Below are positions 15,530 to 23,390 of a stretch of 64,000 nucleotides of DNA, in pieces. The stretch spans positions 1 to 64,000 of the forward strand of contig NZ_PGVG01000022.1 in the NCBI RefSeq assembly GCF_002795245.1, read 5' to 3'. Positions within the stretch are counted from its first letter, which is position 1; the number at the start of each line of letters is the position of its first letter. This DNA comes from Bradyrhizobium forestalis. GTDB lineage: Bacteria > Pseudomonadota > Alphaproteobacteria > Rhizobiales > Xanthobacteraceae. The notes below the pieces were generated by a model. The model did not search any database. It was not told the origin of the DNA and was given only the letters and a program-made list of their open reading frames with translations. The position numbers and the translations under genes were made by a program.

Positions 15530-17131
15530 GTGGGCAGGGAGAGTTTCCGCTTCGTCTCGCCTCTCCTGGCGCTGCTGTCCCTCCTTATTGCCGGACCGCT
15601 CGCTGCGGATGAATTCCGCAGCTCCTCGCTCACGGCCCTGCGCGTCGACTGGCGCGCGGCGCTCGATCAGCTCCGTATCGAGATCAATGGCCACCCCCAG
15701 ATTGCGGGCGACTTCATCTTCGCACCGCGCCGTTCGGTGCCGCGCTACGATCCGCGCGCGATGCCCGCGCTGGTGCAGCTCAACGCGATCTCCTCGCACT
15801 TCTTCACCGGCATTACCCGAAGTCCCGTGCCGGTGCTGCTGCCGTTTGACGCCGCCGCGTACCTCGAGGCGCAGCGCAGCGGCGTGCCGGTGACGCTCGC
15901 GCTGTCGCGCTACCAGGCTGACTTCAATCCCGTCGAGATGTTCGATGCCGGTCCTGCCGGCTACAGCGCGACCTTCTCGTTCGAGCCTGGCGCCGGCGAC
16001 GGCATGCCGAGCCGAGTGTTCGCAAGGCCCGTCGAAGTGCAAATCACGGGCTCAGCGCTCGTCTACGACATCGCCGATCCCGCCGGCGGCAAAGGCGAGC
16101 CAGTCAAGCCGCTCGCGGCAACCTACCCGGATCTGCGCAAGTTCATCCGGGAAGGCTATGTTCGCTACGCCTTCACCCGTTTCGGCGTCGCCTATGTGGT
16201 GTCGATCCAGTGCCTCGACAGCGTCGCCAGACCGCGGCGACTCGCCTGCAAGGAGGCCTATCCGGTTGCCGAGCGCTTCCTGAAGGCGCTGCGCGTCGCA
16301 GGCGGCCAGCGCATGCGGCCGCTGACGGACATTGCCTCCAATGTCATCGATCGCCCCGCGGCGCGTTCACCGGATTTCAGCTACCGGCCGAGCGGTGACA
16401 TCATCCCGAACACCGGCTACCGCAAGCAGGGCGGCCATCCCGACACGATCGCCTATGCCCAGATCCGCTTTCCGCTGGAGAAGGCGCCCGCCTTCGTGCG
16501 TTCGCAATCCTATGGCAAGCGCGACAAGAGCGAAGGTCTGACCGCCTATCCCTGGCGCGACAATTTCTGCGAGTCGCGCAGTTTCGAGGTGTGGCAATGT
16601 GGTGGAGGCTACGGCCACCAGGGCGAGGATATCCGCGCCGCCGACTGCCCGCCGCCCGGTGAAGGCCGCGAGCCCTGCGATCCCAAGCAGCGCGGCGTCG
16701 TCGCGGTACGCGATGCGATCGTCATCCGCGGAGCCAAGGACCAGGCCGCGACGCTTCAAGTCAACAGCCGCACCGAGCACATCCGTTTCCGCTACATGCA
16801 CATGAATCCGCAGGTGATGAACGCCGATGGCGTGCTCAATGGCCGCATCGTCACCGAAGGCGAGAAGATCGGTGTGATCTCGAACTATCTCGACCACCCC
16901 GCCGGCACGTCGATGCACCTGCATTTCGACGTCCAGGTGTTCACCCGCGACGGCTGGATCTGGGTCAGCCCTTACGTCACGCTGGTCTCTGCCTATGAAC
17001 GCCTGATCCGCGCCCGCGGCCGCGAGGTCGGGCCCGACATTGCGGGGGCCCCACAGCCTGTGGCGCATGCGCTGCCCGAGGACGTGCTCAAGCCGGACCT
17101 GCGCGAGGGATCGAGCGGCGAGGACAATTGA
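15530..17131 (+). CDS. Secreted M23 family metallopeptidase (murein endopeptidase-like)
   Basis: 533 residues with a GTG start and a signal peptide (hydrophobic LLALLSLLIAGPLAAD). The C-terminal half has the LytM-like zinc site: GYGHQGEDIR (first His near residue 363 and Asp) and TSMHLHFDV (HxH near 463-465). The N-terminal 300 residues are family-specific and not recognised; four cysteines near the catalytic entrance (CESRSFEVWQC, DCPPPGEGREPC) suggest disulfides in the periplasm. Probable substrate: peptidoglycan cross-links. It starts 44 bases after efp, with no evident functional link. Confidence 0.85.
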   Translation: MGRESFRFVSPLLALLSLLIAGPLAADEFRSSSLTALRVDWRAALDQLRIEINGHPQIAGDFIFAPRRSVPRYDPRAMPALVQLNAISSHFFTGITRSPVPVLLPFDAAAYLEAQRSGVPVTLALSRYQADFNPVEMFDAGPAGYSATFSFEPGAGDGMPSRVFARPVEVQITGSALVYDIADPAGGKGEPVKPLAATYPDLRKFIREGYVRYAFTRFGVAYVVSIQCLDSVARPRRLACKEAYPVAERFLKALRVAGGQRMRPLTDIASNVIDRPAARSPDFSYRPSGDIIPNTGYRKQGGHPDTIAYAQIRFPLEKAPAFVRSQSYGKRDKSEGLTAYPWRDNFCESRSFEVWQCGGGYGHQGEDIRAADCPPPGEGREPCDPKQRGVVAVRDAIVIRGAKDQAATLQVNSRTEHIRFRYMHMNPQVMNADGVLNGRIVTEGEKIGVISNYLDHPAGTSMHLHFDVQVFTRDGWIWVSPYVTLVSAYERLIRARGREVGPDIAGAPQPVAHALPEDVLKPDLREGSSGEDN

Positions 17132-17216
17132 CGGCTTGCTCGTTCCGATGCCCCGGGCGGTGCAAGAGTGTGTTGTCGCGCACACCACCGGCCCGAACGA
17201 AGAAGGGACAGGGTTG

Positions 17217-18428
17217 ATGAGTGTCGGACTGATTGGTCTTCTCGATGATATCGCGGCGATTGCAAAGGTGGCAGCGGCCTCGCTCGACGATGTGGCGAGC
17301 CAGGCGGCCAAGGCGGGCACGAAGGCGGCTGGCGTGGTCATCGATGACACGGCCGTCACGCCGAACTACGTCATCGGCTTCGCTTCGAAACGCGAACTGC
17401 CGATCGTCGGTAAGATCGCGGTCGGATCGCTGCGCAATAAATTGCTGATCCTGCTGCCCATTGCCCTGCTGCTTGGTTATTTCCTTCCCGCCGCGGTCAC
17501 GCCATTGCTCATGCTAGGCGGAGCCTTTCTCTGCTACGAGGGCGCCGAGAAGGTGCTTGAGGCCATGCTGCCGCATCACGCGCACCACCACGAGTCTCAG
17601 CTCCAGCCGATCGCGTTGAATGCCCGATCCGTCGAGGACGAGAAGGTCGCGAGTGCCATCAAGACCGATTTCATCCTGTCGGCGGAAATCATGGCGATCA
17701 CGCTGGCGGCCCTCCCGGCGGGCAGCATCTGGACGCAGGCGCTGGTGTTGGCGCTGGTCGGCCTCTTCATCACCGTTGGGGTCTATGGCGTGGTCGCGCT
17801 GATCGTGAAGGCGGACGATGTCGGCGTGGCCCTTGCGCGCTACGACGGCGCCTCTGTCATTGGCGGCGCGATCCGCCTGCTCGGACGCGCGCTCGTCCGC
17901 GGCATGCCCTCCTTCCTGGCGGTGCTGAGCACGATTGGCACCGCCGCCATGATCTGGGTCGGCGGCGGCATCATCCTGCACGGCATTGAAAAATACGGCC
18001 CGCCCGCGATCGGCCGCGCGGCGCATGCCGCGACCGAGGCTGCCGCGCATGTCCTTCCATCGGTTGCCGGCATCATCGAATGGTCGGTCGAGGCAGCCAT
18101 CTCAGGCGCACTTGGACTGCTTGTCGGCGCACTTGCAATTCCGGCAGTCGAATACGGTCTCGCGCCGGCATGGAAACGGTTGAGACGATCGAGGTCGACC
18201 GGAACACGGCGGTTGCGGATTACGAGTGCCAGCTACTCCAAGAACGTCGTGAGCTGGGCGCCCTCATCAGCCACGAACACTGCGATCAACTCCGCAGGCT
18301 CGGTCGCGCTGGCATTTGCCGAGACGAGATGCGTCGAGCCGGGCGGTTCGAAGAAGGACTGGCCGACGCCGAACGTCTCGACCGGGCCACCGCCGAGCTG
18401 CGAGCGGATCTCGCCCTTGGTGATGTAG
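17217..18428 (+). CDS. DUF808 family membrane protein with an unusual C-terminal tail
   Basis: Inner-membrane protein of the DUF808 (YedI-like) family. The ATG at 17217 starts the family N-terminus MSVGLIGLLDDIAAIAKVA. Typical segments follow, such as AVTPNYVIGFASKRELPIV, LGGAFLCYEGAEKVLEAML, KTDFILSAEIMAITLAAL and VGGGIILHGIEKYG. The family-like part ends near residue 320; about 83 further residues (TSASYSKNVV onward) are low in hydrophobicity and run antisense through the cupin gene at 18233-18736. This looks like loss of the original stop, perhaps by a frameshift: another frame has TGA at 18181. Function unknown. Confidence 0.8.
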   Translation: MSVGLIGLLDDIAAIAKVAAASLDDVASQAAKAGTKAAGVVIDDTAVTPNYVIGFASKRELPIVGKIAVGSLRNKLLILLPIALLLGYFLPAAVTPLLMLGGAFLCYEGAEKVLEAMLPHHAHHHESQLQPIALNARSVEDEKVASAIKTDFILSAEIMAITLAALPAGSIWTQALVLALVGLFITVGVYGVVALIVKADDVGVALARYDGASVIGGAIRLLGRALVRGMPSFLAVLSTIGTAAMIWVGGGIILHGIEKYGPPAIGRAAHAATEAAAHVLPSVAGIIEWSVEAAISGALGLLVGALAIPAVEYGLAPAWKRLRRSRSTGTRRLRITSASYSKNVVSWAPSSATNTAINSAGSVALAFAETRCVEPGGSKKDWPTPNVSTGPPPSCERISPLVM

Positions 18429-18736
18429 GCCGTCACCGAGCCCGCGTGACGATGCGGCCGCGAAAACCCGCCCGGACCATAGGACACGCGCACGATGGTG
18501 ACGCGCTTGCCCGGGACGTTCGGCAGCGCGTAGGAGCCGATCGGCTCGACCTTGTCGAGCGGCGAACTCTCCGCCGCGGTGGCGCAAAGCGGGGCCAGCA
18601 CGCCTGAGACGGTGTCCATCGTCACCGGCAGCGCCTTGCCGATCGCAAGCGCGCAGGCGAGCCCTGCGACGACGGCGAGCGTCGTCGAACGCGACGGCGC
18701 CGGACACTGCACGGCAGCAAAGCTCATGGCTGTCAT
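18233..18736 (-). CDS. Cupin domain protein with N-terminal membrane anchor or signal
   Basis: A 167-residue protein with a hydrophobic N-terminal segment (TTLAVVAGLACALAIG), then a single cupin domain. The metal-site motif 1 appears as GGFSRPHRHAGSVTAYITKGE and motif 2 includes GQSFFEPPGSTHLVSANAS. A clear paralogue lies at 27786-28202 (shared LPNVPGK, IRSQL, SANAS and TEPA segments). It is downstream of the AhpD-like gene in the same direction, 21 bases apart, and likely in its operon under the divergent MarR regulator. The 3' half is overlapped by the DUF808 tail on the other strand. Confidence 0.82.
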   Translation of the reverse strand: MTAMSFAAVQCPAPSRSTTLAVVAGLACALAIGKALPVTMDTVSGVLAPLCATAAESSPLDKVEPIGSYALPNVPGKRVTIVRVSYGPGGFSRPHRHAGSVTAYITKGEIRSQLGGGPVETFGVGQSFFEPPGSTHLVSANASATEPAELIAVFVADEGAQLTTFLE

Positions 18737-18757
18737 CGTGATCTCCCCTTGTCTCCA

Positions 18758-19237
18758 TCAGGATGCAGCGGCGGCCGCTGCGACCGGCCGCTTTGCAGGC
18801 GTCCAGCGAAACGCCGCGCCAAAGCGGTTCCAGACGTTGATCGAGGCAACCGCTGACGTCAGGTACGTCAGCTCAGTCTCGGAGAATTCGCCAGACGCTT
18901 CCGCGTAGACCTCCTCGCTGACGCCGTCGGGCAGGCAGGTCAGCGCCTCGGCCCAGGCCAGCGCAGCACGCTCGCGCGGCGAAAAGATCGGCGCCTCGCG
19001 CCAGACCGCGACCAGATGGAGCTTGTCGACGGGAACCCCGATCCGTTCCGACAACAGGACGTGATGCTGCACGCAAAAGGCGCAGCCGTTGATCTGCGAG
19101 GCGCGCAGCTTGACCAGCTCGAGCAGCTGCTTGTCGAGGCCGGCCTTGGCCGCGAGCTGGCCCAGCGCCAGCACCAGATCGTACGCATCGGGCGCGATCC
19201 GCTTGAAATCTTCATATTCGCTGCGGGCGTGTGACAT
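18758..19237 (-). CDS. Carboxymuconolactone decarboxylase/AhpD-like protein
   Basis: A 159-residue alkylhydroperoxidase-like protein. The catalytic CxxC and histidine are in NGCAFCVQHH, and KLRASQINGC matches the family core. Such proteins support peroxide or organic hydroperoxide reduction. The first gene of a probable two-gene unit with the cupin; 54 bases separate it from the divergent MarR gene, with two palindromic boxes in between. Confidence 0.9.
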   Translation of the reverse strand: MSHARSEYEDFKRIAPDAYDLVLALGQLAAKAGLDKQLLELVKLRASQINGCAFCVQHHVLLSERIGVPVDKLHLVAVWREAPIFSPRERAALAWAEALTCLPDGVSEEVYAEASGEFSETELTYLTSAVASINVWNRFGAAFRWTPAKRPVAAAAAAS

Positions 19238-19252
19238 TGCCGCTCACCTCGT

Positions 19253-19282
19253 CTTATTATAAGTGTGCTTACATCTTATAAG
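19253..19282. promoter_or_regulatory. Paired palindromes, candidate MarR operators
   Basis: CTTATTATAAG (19253-19263, perfect palindrome around a central T) and CTTATAAG (19275-19282) have centres about 20 bases apart, i.e. two helical turns. They lie in the short gap between the divergent AhpD-like and MarR genes, the place expected for autoregulation. Confidence 0.65.
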
Positions 19283-19291
19283 AGTTCTGAT

Positions 19292-19822
19292 ATGTCACGC
19301 AAGGCCGCGGCCGCCGCAAGATCGAAAACCGCCCGCAAGACGCCCGCACCTGCCGACGGCGGCGTCGTGCATATTCCCGCGCCCGGCGAAGGCAAACGTG
19401 GTGAGCAAGGCTATCTGGGCTATCTTCTGCGCCAGGCCCACGCCGCGGTTCGCCTGACGATGGAACGCACTCTCGCCGATCTCGGCGTGACCTCACCGCA
19501 ATTCGCGGTGCTGACCATGCTGAACGCCTATCCGGGCCTCTCGGGGGCCGACGTCGCCCGCCTCACCTTCCTGACGCCCCAGACCGTCGGCGTCATCATC
19601 CGCAATCTCGAACGCGACGGCGCGATCGCGATGACGCCCCATCCGGTCCACGGCCGCATCCAGCAGTGGACGCTGACACCGCGCGGGGCGGCTCTTTTGA
19701 AAGCGTGCCGGCAGCGTGTGCTCGAATTGGAGAAGCGCCTCGCTCGGGGCTTGGATATCAAGGCGGAAACTGCGATCCGCCGCTGGCTCGCCGGCATCGC
19801 GGCCGAGTTGCAGGAGGGCTAG
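19292..19822 (+). CDS. MarR family transcriptional regulator
   Basis: A 176-residue winged-helix regulator. A basic N-terminal tail (RKAAAAARSKTARKT) precedes the domain; the recognition region is YPGLSGADVARLTFLTPQTV, and the wing follows at VHGRIQQWTLTPRG. The ATG at 19292 is used; an earlier in-frame start would place coding sequence over the operator palindromes. It probably controls the divergent AhpD-like/cupin operon and itself. No cysteine typical of OhrR-type peroxide sensing is visible in the N-terminal helix, so the inducer is open. Confidence 0.88.
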   Translation: MSRKAAAAARSKTARKTPAPADGGVVHIPAPGEGKRGEQGYLGYLLRQAHAAVRLTMERTLADLGVTSPQFAVLTMLNAYPGLSGADVARLTFLTPQTVGVIIRNLERDGAIAMTPHPVHGRIQQWTLTPRGAALLKACRQRVLELEKRLARGLDIKAETAIRRWLAGIAAELQEG

Positions 19823-19846
19823 GCGGTCTTCGCGCTCATAAGGATG

Positions 19847-20098
19847 CTACCCGCCCTTCAACGCATCCTTGACCTCGCCATCCGGCCAGGTCTCGTCGGC
19901 CGGGATCACCCGCACGCGGCTTTGGTCGCCGGTATTCACCAGCACGTGCGAACTCATCCGCTCACCGCACTGCTCGATACGCAGATCGGTTTCGGGCTTC
20001 CAGCTCAGCGTGGTCGCGAGGTCGCCGGGAAAGATCTTCCATTGCGATCCGTCGTCGAGTTCGACGACATGGCTTTCCGCATGCTTGCGTATCTTCAT
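19847..20098 (-). CDS. Conserved hypothetical protein, 83 residues
   Basis: A small soluble protein starting MKIRKHAESHVVELDDGSQW, followed by a beta-rich region (KIFPGDLATTLSWKPETDL) and a Cys in IEQCGERMSSHVLVN. Charged and compact, without signal peptide. The ATG at 20098 is preferred because upstream in-frame sequence is low in coding character. It converges on the MarR gene and is divergent from the transglycosylase gene. Function unknown. Confidence 0.65.
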   Translation of the reverse strand: MKIRKHAESHVVELDDGSQWKIFPGDLATTLSWKPETDLRIEQCGERMSSHVLVNTGDQSRVRVIPADETWPDGEVKDALKGG

Positions 20099-20302
20099 TC
20101 CACCCCGAAGTTTCAATGAACGGACGGCATACGGAGGCGGGGCCGCGGCATATCGCCAAGGCCCAGCTCCGTCAGTCGTTGAATGCGGGAGATGCGACAC
20201 TTGTTCCGATGGGAACGGCCGGCGCAATCCGGCAGAATTGACACGTCCTTGCTGTTCCAGGAACCGACTCACACGGGCCATGTTTCCGGCTAGAATGTGC
20301 CC

Positions 20303-21532
20303 ATGAAGCACGCTGATTCCTCGCTCCGCTGCACGCGCCGGGCCCTGCTCCAGTCAACGCTCGGTGCAGCCGCTTTGCTTGCACTCCCGCCCCACGCTCT
20401 CGCCGCGCCTCCGGGCTTCGACGAATGGCGCGAGAGCTTTCGCGCACGCGCGATGGCAAAAGGTATTTCCACCGCGACATGGCAGCGCGCGATGGGACGG
20501 GTCGAGCCGGACATGAGCGTGTTCAAGCAGATGCGCAATCAGCCCGAATTTCACGAGCAGGTCTGGCAATACATCAACCGCCGAGTCTCGGACTGGCGCA
20601 TCATCAACGGCAAGATCGCGCTGAAGAGCAACGAGGCTCTGCTCGCCCGCATCGAGCGCGATTTCGGCGTCGAGCGCGGCACGCTGCTGGCGCTGTGGGG
20701 CGTCGAGTCCGCTTATGGCGATCCCCTGGTGCAGCAGAACCACATGAGGCCGGTGTTTCCGTCGCTCGCCGCGCTCGCCTGGGATGAGCCGCGCCGCAAG
20801 GCCTATTGGGAGACCGAGCTGATCAACGCGCTGCGCATCGTCGACAAGGGCTGGAGCACGCCGGAGGAGATGCGGGGATCCTGGGCCGGTGCGATGGGGC
20901 ATTCGCAATGGATGCCGGAGGTCTGGCTCAATGTCGGCATCGACTATGACGGCGACGGCAAGGTCTCGCCGTTCGGCAGGCCCGACGACGCGCTGGGCTC
21001 GACCGCGAAATATCTCGTCAATCGCGGCAAGTGGCACCGGGGCGAGCACTGGGGCTACGAAGTGCGTGCGCCCGGCGAGATGAGCGGCAGCCGGACCTAT
21101 GCAGCTTGGGCTGCCGCTGGCGTCACCCGCGCGGACGGCCAGGCGTTTCCTCAGCCGAACGCATCCGCGCAGATGTGGACGCCCGTTGCGGGCGGGCCAA
21201 CCTTCCTGCTCGGACCGAATTTCTATTCGGTGAAGAGCTACAACCCTTCCATGAACTATGCGCTGGCGATCTGCCATCTCGGCGATCGCTGCCTGGGAGC
21301 CCCATCCTTCATCCAACCCTTCCCCGGCTCCGAGCGCGCGCTGACGCTCGCCGAGGTGCAGGAGATGCAGACGCGCCTGACCAAGGCCGGCTTCGATACC
21401 GGCGGCACCGACGGGCGCGTCGGCAACGACACGATGAAGGCGGTCAAGGATTTTCAGCAGCGCGCCGGGATCACGCCGGCCGATGGCTATGGCGGGCTGA
21501 AGGTGCTGGCGAAGCTGCGGCAGGGGTCGTAG
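20303..21532 (+). CDS. Lytic murein transglycosylase (MltB type) with peptidoglycan-binding domain
   Basis: Cleaves glycan strands of peptidoglycan to 1,6-anhydro products. The 409-residue protein has a Tat-like signal (CTRRALLQSTLGAAALLAL). The MltB core shows RDFGVERGTLLALWGVESAYG with the catalytic Glu, and GSWAGAMGHSQWMP. The C-terminal part is a PG_binding_1 domain (LTLAEVQEMQTRLTKAGFD onward). ATG at 20303 is preferred over the GTG two codons earlier. It stands alone. Confidence 0.92.
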   Translation: MKHADSSLRCTRRALLQSTLGAAALLALPPHALAAPPGFDEWRESFRARAMAKGISTATWQRAMGRVEPDMSVFKQMRNQPEFHEQVWQYINRRVSDWRIINGKIALKSNEALLARIERDFGVERGTLLALWGVESAYGDPLVQQNHMRPVFPSLAALAWDEPRRKAYWETELINALRIVDKGWSTPEEMRGSWAGAMGHSQWMPEVWLNVGIDYDGDGKVSPFGRPDDALGSTAKYLVNRGKWHRGEHWGYEVRAPGEMSGSRTYAAWAAAGVTRADGQAFPQPNASAQMWTPVAGGPTFLLGPNFYSVKSYNPSMNYALAICHLGDRCLGAPSFIQPFPGSERALTLAEVQEMQTRLTKAGFDTGGTDGRVGNDTMKAVKDFQQRAGITPADGYGGLKVLAKLRQGS

Positions 21533-21534
21533 CT

Positions 21535-21638
21535 GTCATTCCGGGGCGCGCCACTTGGCGCGAGCCCGGAATCCATTTCCCCACCTCGCCTGCTGCGCGA
21601 TGGATTCCGGGCTCGCGCTTCGCGCGCCCCGGAATGAC
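21535..21638. repeat. Long palindromic repeat, family A copy 1
   Basis: Outer arms GTCATTCCGGGGCGCGC (21535-21551) and its complement (21622-21638) are perfect over 17 bases; inner arms around CGCGAGCCCGGAATCC (21559-21574) also pair. It begins three bases after the transglycosylase stop. A related copy lies at 46083-46204. Confidence 0.88.
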
Positions 21639-21648
21639 ATTTGCGGCT

Positions 21649-22446
21649 TCAGTGCCGATACTGCGGCTCCTCCGCATCGAGCTGACGGCGGATCGCGGCG
21701 AGGTGCAGCCGCGCGGATTCGGAGTCGCCCTCACGCATCTGCCTGTAGGTCTCGGCCGCAACAGCGGGATCCACTGGCAGCACTTTCCGTCCTGTCGACA
21801 TCGCCAGCACCTGAACCTCGGCGGCGCGCTCGAGGTAATAGAGATCGTCCCAGGCTTCGGCGATGGTCGGGGCCAGCACCATCACGCCGTGATGCTTCAT
21901 GAAGACGATGTCGGCATCGCCGACAGCGGACGCGATACGCGCACCTTCGCGGTTGTCGAGCGCGAGGCCGTTGTAATCGCGATCGACCGCGGTGCGGCCG
22001 TAGAATTTCAGCGCGGTCTGGCCGGCCCAGATCAGGGGCTCGCCCTCGGTCATCGACAGCGCCGTGGCGTAGGGCATGTGCGTGTGGAAGGCGACCTTGG
22101 CGCGTGGCAGGCGCTTGTGCATCTCGGCATGGATGTAGAAGGCGGTCGCTTCGGGCACGCCCTCGCCGTCGAGCACGTTGCCGTGGAAGTCGCAGATCAA
22201 GAGCTTTGACGCGGTCAGCTCGCGGAAGGCGTAGCCGTAGGGGTTGACCAGGAAGAGATCGTCATGCCCCGGCACCACGGCCGAGAAGTGATTGCAGATG
22301 CCCTCCTCAAAACCGTTGCGCGCGGCCATGCGGAAGCAGGCGGCCAAATCCTCGCGCGCGGTGCGGATCGCATCGGTGGCGAGGTCCGGCCGGTTGGAGC
22401 GGAATGGCGCTGGCGCGGGTGAGGAAGCGTGAAGGCTGTGCGCCAT
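21649..22446 (-). CDS. Class II aldolase/adducin family protein
   Basis: A 265-residue zinc-dependent aldolase-family protein. The metal-site region is visible as FHTHMPYATALSMTEG, with the second part in MKHHGVMVLAPTIAEAWDDL. The N-terminal NGFEEGICNHFSAVVPG matches the substrate loop of the family. Possible substrates are sugar phosphates such as fuculose 1-phosphate, but many bacterial members are uncharacterised. It lies downstream of an SDR gene on the same strand with a gap of about 100 bases. Confidence 0.87.
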   Translation of the reverse strand: MAHSLHASSPAPAPFRSNRPDLATDAIRTAREDLAACFRMAARNGFEEGICNHFSAVVPGHDDLFLVNPYGYAFRELTASKLLICDFHGNVLDGEGVPEATAFYIHAEMHKRLPRAKVAFHTHMPYATALSMTEGEPLIWAGQTALKFYGRTAVDRDYNGLALDNREGARIASAVGDADIVFMKHHGVMVLAPTIAEAWDDLYYLERAAEVQVLAMSTGRKVLPVDPAVAAETYRQMREGDSESARLHLAAIRRQLDAEEPQYRH

Positions 22447-22543
22447 GGCAAGGACACCTCTGTCGGTCGGGAGCTGCCTACGCGTTGTACAGGGACTGCG
22501 CCTGCACGTCAGCCCCTGCGACCGCCACCCTGCCCTGCGCGGC

Positions 22544-23353
22544 TCAGGCCCGCCGCGGCACGCCGCCCGCGTTCATGCCGCCGTCGATGACGAGCTCGCT
22601 GCCGGTGACGTAGCGCGAAGCATCGGAGCCCAGATACAGCACGCCGGACGCGATCTCCGCCGCCTGGCCGGCACGGGCAAGTGGCGTGACGACACGAGCG
22701 CGCTCCTCGGGATCGATCGGCGCGTTCTGGCCGGCGCCGGTCGCGCCTGTCGGGATCTTGCCCCAGATCGGGGTATCGATGATGCCGGGATGAACCGAGT
22801 TGACGCGGATGCCGTCGCCGGCCGCGGCGCACTCCATCGCGATCGACTTCGCAAACAGCCGCACGCCGCCCTTGGTGGCGGAATAGGCCGACAGGCCGGG
22901 CGCACCGCGCAGGCCCGCCAGCGAGGACATCATGATGATCGAGCCGCCGCCGGTTTTGCGCATCAACGGCAGGCAATGCTTGACCGAAAGAAACACGCCG
23001 TCGAGATTGATCGCATTCTGCTTGCGCCAGTCACCGAGCGTCATGTCGACGATCGATGGCACGGAGATGCCGATGCCGGCATTGGAGACGAGCACGTCGA
23101 GCCGGCCGTAGCGCTTGCCGATCTCTGCGACGATCTCGATCCAGCGCTCCTCGCTGGTGACATCCTGCTCCAGGAAGATCGCCTTGCCGCCGGCGCTTGT
23201 GACGCGCTTGGCGAGTTCAGGGCCGCGCAGCTCGTCGATGTCAGTGATGACAACGGTCGCGCCCTCGCGCGCGAACAGCTCGACGATAGCTTCACCGATG
23301 CCCGAGGCGCCGCCCGTCACCAGTGCGACCTTGCCCTCAACCTGCCCTGCCAT
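22544..23353 (-). CDS. SDR family NAD(P)-dependent oxidoreductase
   Basis: A classical short-chain dehydrogenase of about 269 residues. Cofactor motif TGGASGIGEA, the NAG element in VLVSNAGIGIS, and the catalytic YSATKGG are present. The acidic residue after beta-2 (TDIDELRG) favours NAD over NADP. The start is placed at MAGQVEGK (23353), with GGAGTG upstream; the ATG two codons earlier is possible. Substrate unknown; the class II aldolase gene follows, so a sugar or hydroxyacid pathway is conceivable. Confidence 0.88.
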   Translation of the reverse strand: MAGQVEGKVALVTGGASGIGEAIVELFAREGATVVITDIDELRGPELAKRVTSAGGKAIFLEQDVTSEERWIEIVAEIGKRYGRLDVLVSNAGIGISVPSIVDMTLGDWRKQNAINLDGVFLSVKHCLPLMRKTGGGSIIMMSSLAGLRGAPGLSAYSATKGGVRLFAKSIAMECAAAGDGIRVNSVHPGIIDTPIWGKIPTGATGAGQNAPIDPEERARVVTPLARAGQAAEIASGVLYLGSDASRYVTGSELVIDGGMNAGGVPRRA

Positions 23354-23390
23354 GTTCACTCCCTTTCTTTTTTGTTGTTCGAGGCCGTAA

